Below, in pieces: positions 16,953 through 29,205 of a stretch of DNA of 64,000 bases. The stretch lies in NCBI RefSeq assembly GCF_002744245.1, contig NZ_NKHG01000110.1, positions 23,583 through 87,582 of the forward strand, given 5' to 3'. This stretch comes from Bacillus pumilus. Its GTDB lineage: Bacteria; Bacillota; Bacilli; Bacillales; Bacillaceae. How positions within the stretch are numbered: position 1 is the first letter of the stretch; the number at the start of each line of letters is the position of its first letter. The notes beneath the pieces were generated by a model. The model worked only from the letters and a program-made list of their open reading frames with translations. It ran no database searches and was not told where the DNA came from. The translations under genes were made by a program, and so were the position numbers.

Positions 16953-18374
16953 TTGAAGCTAGAACAGCATAATGAATTAGAGCGTTCCATGAAAAGCAGA
17001 CATCTCTTTATGATTGCCTTAGGTGGCGTCATCGGCACAGGCCTTTTCCTTGGGTCAGGACTCATTATTCACCAGGCAGGACCTGGGGGAGCCATTCTTT
17101 CGTTTATTATTGGCGGACTGTTGATGTACTTGGTGATGCTGTGTCTTGGTGAATTAGCAGTGGCGATGCCGACAGCAGGTTCCTTTCAAGAGTATGCAAC
17201 CAAGTATATTGGCCCGTCCACAGGCTTTATGATTGGCTGGCTCTATTGGTTTAGTTGGGCATGTACGATTGGACTGGAGTTTACGTCGGCAGGTATTTTA
17301 CTCCAAAGATGGTTCCCAGATCTCCCTGTTTGGCTTTGGTGTCTTGCATTTAGTGTGATTTTATTTGTGATCAACGCCATATCAGCGCGCAGTTTTGCTG
17401 AAACAGAGTTTTGGTTTTCAGCGATCAAGGTAGCGGCCATCTTATTGTTTATTATCATTGGAATTGGCGCAATTTTCGGAATGATTCATCTGAAAGACGG
17501 AGAACCGGCCCCTCTATTCCGCCATTTGACGGATCATGGCGGACTTTTTCCAAATGGAATTTTTGCTATTTTATTAACCATGGTCACAGTCAATTTCTCC
17601 TTCCAGGGAACAGAGCTTGTAGGGATCGCAGCAGGTGAGAGTGAAAATCCAGAGAAGACATTGCCTCGATCGATTCGGAATATTATTTGGAGAACGATGG
17701 TTTTTTTCGTCTTATCTATTGCGGTTCTTGCTGCACTTCTTCCGTGGCAGACAGCAGGCACAGTGGATAGTCCGTTTGTTGTGGTATTGGACAAGGTCGG
17801 TATACCATACGCCGCAGATATCATGAATTTTATTATTATCACAGCCGTCTTATCTGTAGCGAACTCTGGTTTATATGCATCATCACGTATGCTCTGGTCA
17901 CTTTCAAAAGATGGGAAAGGCCCTGATTTTACGAGAAAATTGTCCAAGCGTAAAATTCCCATCAATGCATTATTGGTGACAATGGGCGTATCCGGTCTAT
18001 CACTGCTTACGAGTGTTGTCGCACCAAAAACGGTCTATGTCTGGCTGATTTCAATTTCAGGTATGGTGCTTGTGGTTGTGTGGATGTCCATTTGTCTATC
18101 TCAGTATTTCTTTAGAAGGCACTTTGTGAAAGAGGGCGGTGATGTAAAGGATCTCGTCTTCCGTACACCCCTATATCCGTTTGTGCCATTAGCAGGCTTT
18201 ATCGCATTCGGTATTGTCCTCATCAGTTTATTCTTTATTGAGGATCAGCGGATTGGTCTGTATTGCGGTGTTCCGTTCATGGCCGCTTGCTACATCATTT
18301 ATTACCTCAAAATCAAACCAAAGGAAGATGCAAAACGGTTTGCTGAAGAGGAAGGGCCCATATCAAAAACATAA
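16953..18374 (+). CDS. rocE: RocE, amino acid (arginine/ornithine) permease
   Basis: A 473-residue permease of the amino acid-polyamine-organocation superfamily with 12 predicted helices. The first helix carries the substrate motif GVIGTGLFLGSG. Segments such as SMKSRHLFMIALGG, FQGTELVGIAAGESENPEKTLPRSI and GIPYAADIMNF match the remembered B. subtilis RocE, the permease of the arginine catabolic operon. It starts at TTG with GGGGAAG upstream. B. subtilis continues with rocF (arginase); here a terminator follows and rocF is not in the window. Confidence 0.85.
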   Translation: MKLEQHNELERSMKSRHLFMIALGGVIGTGLFLGSGLIIHQAGPGGAILSFIIGGLLMYLVMLCLGELAVAMPTAGSFQEYATKYIGPSTGFMIGWLYWFSWACTIGLEFTSAGILLQRWFPDLPVWLWCLAFSVILFVINAISARSFAETEFWFSAIKVAAILLFIIIGIGAIFGMIHLKDGEPAPLFRHLTDHGGLFPNGIFAILLTMVTVNFSFQGTELVGIAAGESENPEKTLPRSIRNIIWRTMVFFVLSIAVLAALLPWQTAGTVDSPFVVVLDKVGIPYAADIMNFIIITAVLSVANSGLYASSRMLWSLSKDGKGPDFTRKLSKRKIPINALLVTMGVSGLSLLTSVVAPKTVYVWLISISGMVLVVVWMSICLSQYFFRRHFVKEGGDVKDLVFRTPLYPFVPLAGFIAFGIVLISLFFIEDQRIGLYCGVPFMAACYIIYYLKIKPKEDAKRFAEEEGPISKT

Positions 18375-18402
18375 GCAGGCGGATCATATCCGCCTGCACC
18401 TT
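18375..18402 (+). terminator. Terminator of the roc genes
   Basis: A perfect 9-bp stem, GCAGGCGGA (18375-18383) with TCCGCCTGC (18389-18397), is followed by ACCTTTTC. Confidence 0.85.
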
Positions 18403-18532
18403 TTCAATGGCAACTTCATTCAATATAGAGAGTTATAAATATTTTGAAAGAAATATCATAGCGAAAAGCCTGATGACAAGCAGGATAACGGTGAAAATGT
18501 GTCCGTTTTTTGTCTAAATGTGCTTGTAAGAG

Positions 18533-18640
18533 TTGAAAATGCAAGATGATCCTGTTAAAATAATTAAAGAAAGCAGGGATTGATTTTTTTTGGCTGTGGC
18601 GGGACGTTTTTTGTCACAGTGGGACGTTTTAAGTCCAACG
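18533..18640 (+). promoter_or_regulatory. Glycolytic operon promoter and CggR operator
   Basis: TTGAAA (18533-18538), 17 bases and TAAAAT (18556-18561, preceded by TGT) form the promoter. Downstream lie two direct half-operators, GGGACGTTTTTTGTCAC (18601-18617) and GGGACGTTTTAAGTCC (from 18621). This is the arrangement of the B. subtilis CggR operator, where the repressor tetramer blocks elongation until fructose-1,6-bisphosphate binds. The cggR ATG is at 18663. Confidence 0.9.
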
Positions 18641-18662
18641 TGAAAAGAAAGGGTCGTTTGCC

Positions 18663-19700
18663 ATGAATCGTTTATTGGAAGCTCAAAAAAAATTATTGCC
18701 AGATCTTCTCACAGTTATGCAAAAACGCTACGACATTTTGCAGTACATTAGGTTAGCTGAACCGATTGGCCGCAGAAGCCTTGCGACTAGTCTTGGTCTC
18801 AGTGAGCGTATATTAAGAGCTGAAGTTCAATTCTTAAAAGAACAAAACCTGCTGGATGTCAAAACGAGCGGTATGATGCTGACAAGTGAAGGTCATGCTT
18901 TGCTGGAATTACTAGAAGGAATGATGAAGGACGTTTTAGGTTTAACCTTTTTGGAAAATACATTAAAGAGAACGTTAGGCCTAGAAGAAGTCATGATCGT
19001 TTCTGGTGACAGTGACGAATCCCCGTGGGTAAAGCAAGAAATGGGAAGAGCTGCTGTCCAATGTATGAAAAAAAGGTTTACTGGAAATAATATCGTCGCC
19101 GTCACTGGCGGAACGACGATGGAAGCCGTTGCCGAAATGATGACCCCTGATGCTAAAAATCGCGACATGATGTTTGTCCCTGCAAGAGGTGGTCTCGGGG
19201 AGAATGTAAAAAATCAGGCAAACACCATTTGTGCCCACATGGCTGAAAAAGCTTCCGGTACTTACAAGCTGCTGTTTGTTCCAGGACAGCTGTCAGAAGG
19301 TGCTTACTCTTCGATTATTGAAGAGCCGTCCGTCAAAGAAGTGCTTCAAACGATTAAATCATCCACGATGCTCATACATGGTATCGGTGAAGCAAAAACA
19401 ATGGCGATGAGACGAAACACACCAGCTGAAGATTTAAAAAAGATTGATGAGCATGACGCAGTAACAGAGGCCTTTGGCTATTACTTTAATCGTGATGGTG
19501 AGGTCGTCCACAAAGTTCACTCCGTCGGCATGCAGCTAGATGATTTAGAAAGTATTCCACACATCATTGCTGTTGCAGGTGGTTCATCAAAGGCAGGGGC
19601 CATTGAAGCTTATTTCAAAAAACCCCGCCGAACGGTTCTTGTCACAGACGAAGGAGCCGCAAAAGAGTTATTAAGGGAGTCAATTGATCCCTCAATATAA
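18663..19700 (+). CDS. cggR: CggR, central glycolytic genes regulator
   Basis: A 345-residue SorC-family repressor. The N-terminal winged helix (EPIGRRSLATSLGLSERIL, about residues 34-52) binds the upstream operator. The C-terminal SorC domain has the phosphosugar-binding VTGGTTMEAVAEMM and the GEAKTMAMRR segment. It closely matches B. subtilis CggR (340 residues). It is the first gene of its own target operon cggR-gapA-pgk-tpiA-gpmI-eno, and 33 bases separate it from gapA. In B. subtilis the transcript is processed near the cggR end, giving more gapA message; the equivalent site cannot be located by eye here. Confidence 0.95.
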   Translation: MNRLLEAQKKLLPDLLTVMQKRYDILQYIRLAEPIGRRSLATSLGLSERILRAEVQFLKEQNLLDVKTSGMMLTSEGHALLELLEGMMKDVLGLTFLENTLKRTLGLEEVMIVSGDSDESPWVKQEMGRAAVQCMKKRFTGNNIVAVTGGTTMEAVAEMMTPDAKNRDMMFVPARGGLGENVKNQANTICAHMAEKASGTYKLLFVPGQLSEGAYSSIIEEPSVKEVLQTIKSSTMLIHGIGEAKTMAMRRNTPAEDLKKIDEHDAVTEAFGYYFNRDGEVVHKVHSVGMQLDDLESIPHIIAVAGGSSKAGAIEAYFKKPRRTVLVTDEGAAKELLRESIDPSI

Positions 19701-19733
19701 ATCATTCTGTTACCTATAAAAGGAGGAAACATC

Positions 19734-20741
19734 ATGGCAGTAAAAGTCGGTATTAACGGATTTGGACGTATTGGACGTAACGTATTTCGTGCAGCATTAA
19801 ACAATCCTGAGGTTGAGGTAGTAGCGGTTAACGATCTAACAGACGCTAACATGCTTGCACACCTTTTACAATATGACTCTGTTCACGGAAAACTAGACGC
19901 AGAGGTTTCTGTAGACGGTACAAACTTAGTTGTGAACGGTAAAACAATCGAAGTATCAGCTGAGCGTGACCCTGCAAAATTAAGCTGGGGTAAACAAGGC
20001 GTAGAAATCGTTGTTGAATCTACTGGATTCTTCACTAAACGTGCAGACGCTGCAAAACACTTAGAAGCTGGCGCTAAAAAAGTGATCATCTCTGCTCCTG
20101 CTAACGAAGAAGATATCACAATCGTTATGGGTGTCAACGAAGACAAATACGATGCAGCTAGCCACGATGTCATCTCTAATGCATCTTGTACGACGAACTG
20201 CTTAGCTCCATTTGCAAAAGTACTTAACGATAAATTTGGCATTAAACGCGGTATGATGACAACCGTTCACTCATACACAAATGACCAGCAAATTCTTGAT
20301 CTTCCGCATAAAGACTACCGTCGTGCTCGTGCAGCTGCGGAAAACATCATCCCAACTTCTACAGGTGCTGCAAAAGCAGTTTCACTTGTATTGCCTGAAC
20401 TTAAAGGCAAATTAAATGGTGGCGCAATGCGTGTTCCAACACCTAACGTTTCTTTAGTTGACCTTGTGGCTGAATTAAACCAAGATGTGACAGCTGAAGA
20501 CGTAAATGCAGCACTAAAAGAAGCAGCTGAAGGAGAACTTAAAGGAATCCTTGGCTACAGTGAAGAGCCATTAGTATCTGGTGACTACAATGGTAACGCA
20601 AACTCTTCTACAATTGATGCTCTTTCTACAATGGTCATGGAAGGCAGCATGGTGAAAGTCATCTCTTGGTACGATAACGAGAGTGGATATTCTCACCGCG
20701 TAGTTGACCTTGCAGCTTACATTGCAAAACAAGGTCTTTAA
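19734..20741 (+). CDS. gapA: GapA, glyceraldehyde-3-phosphate dehydrogenase (NAD, glycolytic)
   Basis: A 335-residue GAPDH catalysing oxidative phosphorylation of glyceraldehyde-3-phosphate. The Rossmann start [16 protein letters not shown], the active-site [15 protein letters not shown] with the catalytic cysteine, and the C-terminal [12 protein letters not shown] are all intact. AAAGGAGGAAAC is a strong ribosome site. Codon usage is strongly biased toward a few codons, as expected for a highly expressed gene. Location directly after cggR identifies it as the glycolytic rather than the gluconeogenic isoenzyme. Confidence 0.97.
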   Translation: MAVKVGINGFGRIGRNVFRAALNNPEVEVVAVNDLTDANMLAHLLQYDSVHGKLDAEVSVDGTNLVVNGKTIEVSAERDPAKLSWGKQGVEIVVESTGFFTKRADAAKHLEAGAKKVIISAPANEEDITIVMGVNEDKYDAASHDVISNASCTTNCLAPFAKVLNDKFGIKRGMMTTVHSYTNDQQILDLPHKDYRRARAAAENIIPTSTGAAKAVSLVLPELKGKLNGGAMRVPTPNVSLVDLVAELNQDVTAEDVNAALKEAAEGELKGILGYSEEPLVSGDYNGNANSSTIDALSTMVMEGSMVKVISWYDNESGYSHRVVDLAAYIAKQGL

Positions 20742-20803
20742 TTTTTCACAATGAAGGAACTCACTTGGTTCTTTCCTAGAGACACGATATAATGAAGACG
20801 GAC

Positions 20804-20845
20804 AAGGGAAGGGGAAGCATCCCTTTCCCTTTCCCTTTTTCTCTA
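20804..20845 (+). terminator. Terminator-like hairpin between gapA and pgk
   Basis: A GGGAAGGGG arm near 20806-20814 faces CCCTTTCCC (20821-20829) across a short loop; a TTTTT tract follows a further CCCTTTCCC repeat. A smaller hairpin, GAAGGAAC with GTTCTTTC, lies at 20752-20775. Together they would lower transcription beyond gapA, consistent with gapA message exceeding pgk message. Confidence 0.55.
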
Positions 20846-20960
20846 TTTTTATCTGTTCTGCACGATTTCTCGTTTTGATGAGGGCAAAATGGGAAAAGGA
20901 TAAAGAGAGACTTGTCCAATGCGTAAGGAAACCAGAATAAAGGAGGATCTCCTGACGAGC

Positions 20961-22145
20961 ATGAATAAGATATCAGTAAAAGACATTGACGTAAAAGGTA
21001 AAGTTGTGTTCTGCCGCGTAGACTTTAACGTGCCAATGAAGGACGGAGAAGTGACGGATGATACTCGTATTCGCGCAGCATTACCAACGATTGAGTATTT
21101 AACAGGACAAGGCGCAAAGGTACTACTAGCTAGTCATTTGGGTCGTCCGAAGGGTCAAGTTACTGAAGAACTGCGTCTGACACCTGTGGCGAAACGTCTG
21201 CAAGAGCTTCTTGGACAAGAAGTGAAAAAAGCAGATGAAGCTTACGGCGATGACGTGAAGAAGCAAATCTCTGACTTAAAAGAAGGAGACGTGCTAGTGC
21301 TTGAAAACGTTCGTTTCTATCCTGGTGAAGAAAAGAACGATCCTGAATTATCAAAAGCGTTTGCTGATTTAGCGGATGTGTATGTCAATGATGCGTTTGG
21401 TGCTGCACACCGTGCACATGCATCGACAGCTGGTATTGCAGCATACCTTCCGGCTGTTGCGGGCTTCCTCATGCAAAAAGAGCTTGAAGTTCTAGGAAAA
21501 GCCATTTCAAACCCCGATCGCCCATTTACAGCGATTATCGGTGGTGCAAAAGTAAAGGATAAAATCGGTGTGATTGAAAGTCTTCTTGATAAAGTGGACA
21601 ATCTCATCATCGGCGGCGGACTTGCTTATACATTTGTGAAAGCACTCGGCCACGAAGTAGGGAACTCTCTATTAGAGGAAGACAAAGTAGATTTAGCGAA
21701 ATCCTTTATGGACCGTGCTAAAGAAAAAGGCGTGAACTTCCTGATTCCAACAGATGTTCTGGTAGCCGACGACTTTTCAAATGATGCGAATACAAGCATT
21801 GTGCCAATCTCTGAAATTCCAAGTGATCTAGAAGCACTTGATATTGGGATAGAGACAAGAGACATGTATGCTGACGTGATTAAAAAGAGCAAACTTGTTG
21901 TCTGGAACGGACCAATGGGTGTATTTGAAATCGATGCATTCGCCAAAGGAACAAAAGCAATCGCAGAAGCACTGGCAGAAGCAAAAGATACATATTCTGT
22001 CATTGGTGGTGGAGATTCAGCAGCAGCAGTTGAGAAATTTGGTCTTGCCGATCAGATGAGCCATATTTCTACAGGCGGCGGCGCTTCACTTGAGTTCATG
22101 GAAGGCAAAGAACTTCCAGGTGTTACTGCATTAAACGATAAATAA
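20961..22145 (+). CDS. pgk: Pgk, phosphoglycerate kinase
   Basis: A 394-residue two-domain kinase that makes ATP from 1,3-bisphosphoglycerate. Visible marks: [16 protein letters not shown], the substrate-binding [25 protein letters not shown], and the nucleotide-binding [14 protein letters not shown] and [18 protein letters not shown]. The ATG at 20961 gives the same N-terminus as B. subtilis Pgk. Its AGGAGG (20941-20946) is unusually far away (14 bases) and lies in a small GGAG-GAT-CTCC palindrome. An earlier ATG at 20919 has no good ribosome site. Confidence 0.95.
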   Translation: MNKISVKDIDVKGKVVFCRVDFNVPMKDGEVTDDTRIRAALPTIEYLTGQGAKVLLASHLGRPKGQVTEELRLTPVAKRLQELLGQEVKKADEAYGDDVKKQISDLKEGDVLVLENVRFYPGEEKNDPELSKAFADLADVYVNDAFGAAHRAHASTAGIAAYLPAVAGFLMQKELEVLGKAISNPDRPFTAIIGGAKVKDKIGVIESLLDKVDNLIIGGGLAYTFVKALGHEVGNSLLEEDKVDLAKSFMDRAKEKGVNFLIPTDVLVADDFSNDANTSIVPISEIPSDLEALDIGIETRDMYADVIKKSKLVVWNGPMGVFEIDAFAKGTKAIAEALAEAKDTYSVIGGGDSAAAVEKFGLADQMSHISTGGGASLEFMEGKELPGVTALNDK

Positions 22146-24465
<2,320 letters not shown>

Positions 24466-24473
24466 CAAATTGA

Positions 24474-25787
<1,314 letters not shown>

Positions 25788-25797
25788 TGTTAACAAC

Positions 25798-25842
25798 GCG
25801 CTGCGTGCCGCTCTTTCATGAGAGCGATACGCAGCGTTTTTT
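25798..25842 (+). terminator. Terminator of the glycolytic operon
   Basis: CGCTGCGT-GCTCT pairs with AGAGC-ACGCAGCG around a TTCATG loop, followed by TTTTTT. A second small hairpin (GCTGACT with AGTCAGC, about 25863-25882) lies downstream. The remaining stretch up to 26062 shows no gene and no clear promoter. Confidence 0.92.
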
Positions 25843-26062
25843 ATGTTGATCGGGACCCCGAGGCTGACTTCTTCTAGTCAGCTTGTTCCATTTGGCACAT
25901 CCTATTTTTGTAAAAAATCATCCTTCTGTCAGAGGAGAAGCCAGCAGCCCCCCAATTTATAAGCAATAAATCATGAAAACTCTAGTAAAAATATGATCTG
26001 AATTGAACTTATGCTTTCCAGAGGGTGATGGTATCATTTTACATATATTAGGGGGTGGTGAG

Positions 26063-26332
26063 ATGCTGAATCCTTTTAGCCTTCGTTTTCCAGTAGGTGT
26101 GTATATGTATGTCCTTCATCTATTGGCGGCCTATGATGAAAGGAAGCAACGAATTTTGACTTCTAAGAACGTACAGAAAAATGCATTTTGGATTTATATC
26201 CTTGGCGCTATTTTAGGCATTGTGACCGTTGCAGCATTGATTTGGGCATGCAAAACATTTGGAAAAGGCTCTAAATTTTTAGGAGAGTTCAAGTTTTTAG
26301 GCATGTACATTAAAATCAAATGTGGTTTCTAG
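26063..26332 (+). CDS. Small basic membrane peptide, first gene of an ABC/M50 cassette (candidate bacteriocin or signal precursor)
   Basis: Not recognised. The ATG at 26063 has AGGGGGTGGTGAG directly upstream and gives 89 residues. The N-terminal half ends in a charged stretch (DERKQ, then SKNVQK). A single strongly hydrophobic segment, AFWIYILGAILGIVTVAALI, follows at about residues 46-65, then a lysine- and glycine-rich amphipathic tail beginning CKTFGKGSKF and ending IKCGF. The two cysteines (in WACK and KCGF) could form a disulfide. The layout of leader-like part, hydrophobic segment and cationic tail resembles a small secreted peptide precursor. A terminator hairpin separates it from a downstream ABC transporter, an M50 protease and a small membrane protein, as in bacteriocin operons. 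No known bacteriocin motif such as YGNGV or GG-leader is present. Confidence 0.6.
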   Translation: MLNPFSLRFPVGVYMYVLHLLAAYDERKQRILTSKNVQKNAFWIYILGAILGIVTVAALIWACKTFGKGSKFLGEFKFLGMYIKIKCGF

Positions 26333-26342
26333 CAGGTGATGA

Positions 26343-26371
26343 GAACAGATGCGCAGTCATCTGTTCTATTT
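26343..26371 (+). terminator. Attenuator-like hairpin after the peptide gene
   Basis: A perfect 9-bp stem, GAACAGATG (26343-26351) with CATCTGTTC (26358-26366), is followed by only TATTTG. This would let part of the transcripts continue into the transporter genes, a common way to express a peptide more than its exporter. Confidence 0.6.
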
Positions 26372-26391
26372 GAAACAAACGGAGGGACATG

Positions 26392-27159
26392 ATGCTGACA
26401 TTACAATTAAAAGAAAAAACCTATAGCCGCACCTTCTCTCTCCGCAATATTCAGTTGAATGTGGAGAAAGGACGTATGATGCTTCTTTTAGGGCATAATG
26501 GTGCAGGAAAGACGACGATGATCCAATCTATGTTTGGGCTGACACCATTTACAGGCTGCGTATCCTTACATGATGAACAGTTGAACTTTCAATCCTCAGC
26601 TCATATCTCCCTTTTGAAACAACATGTTTCCTATATTCCTGACGATCATGCTTTGTTTGACTATTTAACGCCGAGAGAATATTTTCATTTACTACAGCTT
26701 CCAAATGAGCAAGATGTCACACGAGAAGAGACATTCATCAATCTTTTTGAGCTGAGTCCGTATATGGATCAGCCAATCGCTCAGCTCTCTCATGGCAATC
26801 AAAAGAAAACTCAAATCATTTCACAGCTCCTCCGGCCCTGTGATTATTATGTGTTCGACGAGCCCACGAATGGACTTGATCCAGATATGATGATCATCTT
26901 AAAAAAGGTGCTCATAAAGCTGAGAGATCAAGGCGCTGGTATCCTCATTTCAACCCATCATTTGAGCTTTGGTGAGACATTGTATGATCACCTCATGATC
27001 TTAAGAAATGGTGACGTAAAGCTGGATATGTCTCGTCAAGAAACAAGTCAGACATTTCCTCATCAGGCACTTGAGGACATTTATAAAGAAGTAAATCGAG
27101 ATTACTATATGCAGGTGGAGAGGTTGCTCAATGATTTGGACACGACACGTTCTTCATAA
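26392..27159 (+). CDS. ABC transporter ATP-binding protein of the peptide cassette
   Basis: A 255-residue ABC ATPase. Walker A GHNGAGKTT, the signature LSHGNQKKTQ (Ser-His-Gly in place of Ser-Gly-Gly), Walker B YYVFDEPTNGLD and the H-loop STHH are all present, so it should be active. It belongs to the single-domain group that serves ABC-2-type exporters. The second ATG (26392) is preferred over 26389 because GGAGG then sits 6 bases away. It overlaps the permease gene by 29 bases. Together they probably export, or protect against, the upstream peptide; this is inferred from context. Confidence 0.85.
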   Translation: MLTLQLKEKTYSRTFSLRNIQLNVEKGRMMLLLGHNGAGKTTMIQSMFGLTPFTGCVSLHDEQLNFQSSAHISLLKQHVSYIPDDHALFDYLTPREYFHLLQLPNEQDVTREETFINLFELSPYMDQPIAQLSHGNQKKTQIISQLLRPCDYYVFDEPTNGLDPDMMIILKKVLIKLRDQGAGILISTHHLSFGETLYDHLMILRNGDVKLDMSRQETSQTFPHQALEDIYKEVNRDYYMQVERLLNDLDTTRSS

Positions 27160-28528
27160 AATAGAATGGGGCATGCTGACAACAAAAATAAAGCAGCTCG
27201 GTAAAAAGTATCCTTTACAGCTTCTCGCAGCCGCCGCTTTTTTCTTGCTGATCTATGCAATATACGTCGTCATGAGCCTGCGCTTTTTCATGCAGACAGG
27301 GGAAAGCGAGCCAACTGCTTTATACCTCCAATTTGTCAAAATGTCACTCTTACTTTTAGGTGCAGGCCTTGTCTTTTCCCGCAATAAAATGAAGCGTCAG
27401 GAGTATCAATTCTACTTTTTGAACAGTGCAATTCAAAGTGTGTCATTTGTCCTTTGTGTGAATGTCTTTCCAGTGCTCTTTTGTTTCATTATGGTTGGAC
27501 TACTTTTTTTACCGATCGTCTTAGGGCTTTTGATTAGTGGCGTTACACTATCTGTGTATTGGGTCATTATTGTATGGATCACATGCTGTGTATTGGCTCT
27601 GTATGCACTCGCTTCTTGGATGTTGGTTCGAATAGGTGTGAGTGATGTTGTATCAAAAACAAAAGAGCATTTGCTGCTGCAAACAATCGGATTTGTGACG
27701 CTCAACGTTTTAATATTTCTTTTTTTTCAGAAAGCGGTTGAGATGATTCCCGTATGGCCTTCCGTCTATCTCGTGTTTCTTATGATCTTACTATGCGCGG
27801 GATGGCTATGGCTTAAAGGTTTGGCGGCTCGTTATGTCAATCGAATGTTTTTGCAGCTGAAAGTAGAGGTGAAGTCGTTTTCTTATCAGAAAATCAGAAC
27901 GCATTCTTCATTTTTGACCCATCTGCGGCAGGAATTTGTTTATTTTAGTCGTTCAGCTGTTTTTAAAGAACAAGGCATTTTGTTTCTATTTCTTGTTTGT
28001 TTCACGGTAGGTCTCCCATTTGTTTTTACTCCGGTAGAAACTGGCTGGCTGTATGCCTTTATTGTGCAGTTTGCGCTAAAGGAGATATTGATCATGCTTC
28101 CGCTGATGATTGGCAGGGAATATCATATGAATCAGCGAGCCATCTTTATGTTAAATACATCAAGGGGCGCTTATTTATTGTCGAGAATGTTATTTTATTA
28201 CGCGATCAATTTGCTGATCTATTTTGTTTATATTGGACTTGTTTATGTGGTGATAGGTATTGAAAGTGAAGGTCATGGTCTGGCGAGTTTGTCCATTTTA
28301 TTGATCACCGTCATGGCTGCATGTGTAGGGTTTGTAGTGAAAATCAGTGAGTTTAATAAGCTGTTTGTCATCGTCACCATGATTGCTGTGTTCAGCTTGA
28401 TGGATATGTTTTTATTAGAGTGGCTTTCAGCAGATATCCAGCTTCTTTCAATCGCCTATATTGCTTGCTCAGCCGCATTCTTCAGCTGTATATATGCTGT
28501 TTTATTAAAGAGGCCAATATTGCGATGA
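27131..28528 (+). CDS. ABC transporter permease of the peptide cassette
   Basis: A 465-residue hydrophobic protein with about 12 predicted membrane segments and few soluble loops, comparable in size to permeases such as SkfF of the sporulation killing factor system. No specific motif can be named. GGAGAGG precedes the ATG, which lies inside the end of the ATPase gene. The stop overlaps the start of the M50 gene (ATGA). Four-base and longer overlaps through the cassette indicate one tightly coupled operon. Substrate unknown. Confidence 0.75.
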   Translation: MIWTRHVLHKIEWGMLTTKIKQLGKKYPLQLLAAAAFFLLIYAIYVVMSLRFFMQTGESEPTALYLQFVKMSLLLLGAGLVFSRNKMKRQEYQFYFLNSAIQSVSFVLCVNVFPVLFCFIMVGLLFLPIVLGLLISGVTLSVYWVIIVWITCCVLALYALASWMLVRIGVSDVVSKTKEHLLLQTIGFVTLNVLIFLFFQKAVEMIPVWPSVYLVFLMILLCAGWLWLKGLAARYVNRMFLQLKVEVKSFSYQKIRTHSSFLTHLRQEFVYFSRSAVFKEQGILFLFLVCFTVGLPFVFTPVETGWLYAFIVQFALKEILIMLPLMIGREYHMNQRAIFMLNTSRGAYLLSRMLFYYAINLLIYFVYIGLVYVVIGIESEGHGLASLSILLITVMAACVGFVVKISEFNKLFVIVTMIAVFSLMDMFLLEWLSADIQLLSIAYIACSAAFFSCIYAVLLKRPILR

Positions 28529-28890
28529 TGGGCCTTTTGATCAGTTTGATAGCAGTTGTACTTATTCATGAACTCGGTCATATGCTGATGGTCATGGTGT
28601 GTAACAAAATCGAAAATAGACCACTTCTTGATTATGTGGTGACGGTAGATTGGAAGCACGTGTCAATCGTACATGAAAAATTTGCCCGGCCGAGCTTCAA
28701 TGTGATGGTGGCACTTGCAGGTCCACTGCTTCCTGTGATCTGTTCGGGTGTACTTTTTTTGATGTGGAATCATCCGATGAGTCATCAATTGCTGTTTTTT
28801 TCTTTACTCAACACTGTGATGCTGCATCCAGCATGCCCAGATGGGAGAAATATCACTGCCAGCTTAAAAGAGATGAAAGGAGAGAAATAG
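28525..28890 (+). CDS. Minimal M50-type membrane zinc metalloprotease
   Basis: A 121-residue membrane protein with both halves of the site-2 protease active site: HELGH (about residues 13-17) in the first helix and LNTVMLHPACPDGRN near the C-terminus, which fits the N-x-x-P-x(3-4)-D-G motif that supplies the third zinc ligand. It lacks PDZ or CBS domains and is much smaller than RasP or SpoIVFB. The start at 28525 overlaps the permease stop. An upstream in-frame ATG at 28420 would lie entirely in the permease gene. It may process the cassette peptide, as the M50-like YydH is thought to do for the YydF epipeptide, but no radical-SAM gene is present here. Confidence 0.75.
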   Translation: MMGLLISLIAVVLIHELGHMLMVMVCNKIENRPLLDYVVTVDWKHVSIVHEKFARPSFNVMVALAGPLLPVICSGVLFLMWNHPMSHQLLFFSLLNTVMLHPACPDGRNITASLKEMKGEK

Positions 28891-29172
28891 ATGATCAAAG
28901 TATTTCATTCTTTTTCTAGTGGCTTAACGCTAGCGATGCTTTATGTATTCGCTGTGTTTATGACCCCAGTATTTTTACTGTTGCTAGAGGTCAATCATGT
29001 TGAATCAAGTCCGACGATGTTTGGTATGCCATTTTATATCATGAAAATTGAAAAGTATCAATTCAGCTCAGAGGCGACCCTCTTTGGATGTGCCGTCTGC
29101 TTTCTAGCTGGCGCCGTGTTGTACTTATTGATTCAATATGTCATTCATCTGGTGAAAAAACGCAGATCATAA
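28891..29172 (+). CDS. Small two-helix membrane protein (possible immunity protein)
   Basis: A 93-residue protein with two long hydrophobic segments (about residues 11-35 and 63-87) and a basic end, KKRRS. The start lies immediately after the M50 stop with GAAAGGAGAG upstream, so it is the last gene of the cassette. No family is recognised. Small two-helix membrane proteins at the end of peptide operons often give self-protection; that role is inferred only from position and shape. Confidence 0.65.
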   Translation: MIKVFHSFSSGLTLAMLYVFAVFMTPVFLLLLEVNHVESSPTMFGMPFYIMKIEKYQFSSEATLFGCAVCFLAGAVLYLLIQYVIHLVKKRRS

Positions 29173-29173
29173 A

Positions 29174-29205
29174 AAAGCAGGCTGAATATGAAATCAGTCT
29201 GCTTG
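29174..29205 (-). terminator. Hairpin between the peptide cassette and the GNAT gene
   Basis: GCAGGCTGA pairs with TCAGTCTGC (8 of 9). On the minus strand it is followed by TTTTTT, so it mainly terminates the acetyltransferase gene, whose end it overlaps. The plus side has no T tract. Confidence 0.65.

Noticed and set aside
28420..28524. Longer N-terminus for the M50 protease gene
   Set aside because: It lies entirely in the permease gene in another frame, has no ribosome site, and would place extra residues ahead of the first helix.
26063..29172. Sporulation killing factor (skf), subtilosin (sbo-alb) or yyd epipeptide operon
   Set aside because: No radical-SAM gene is present, the peptide does not resemble SkfA, SboA or YydF, and gene sizes and order differ.
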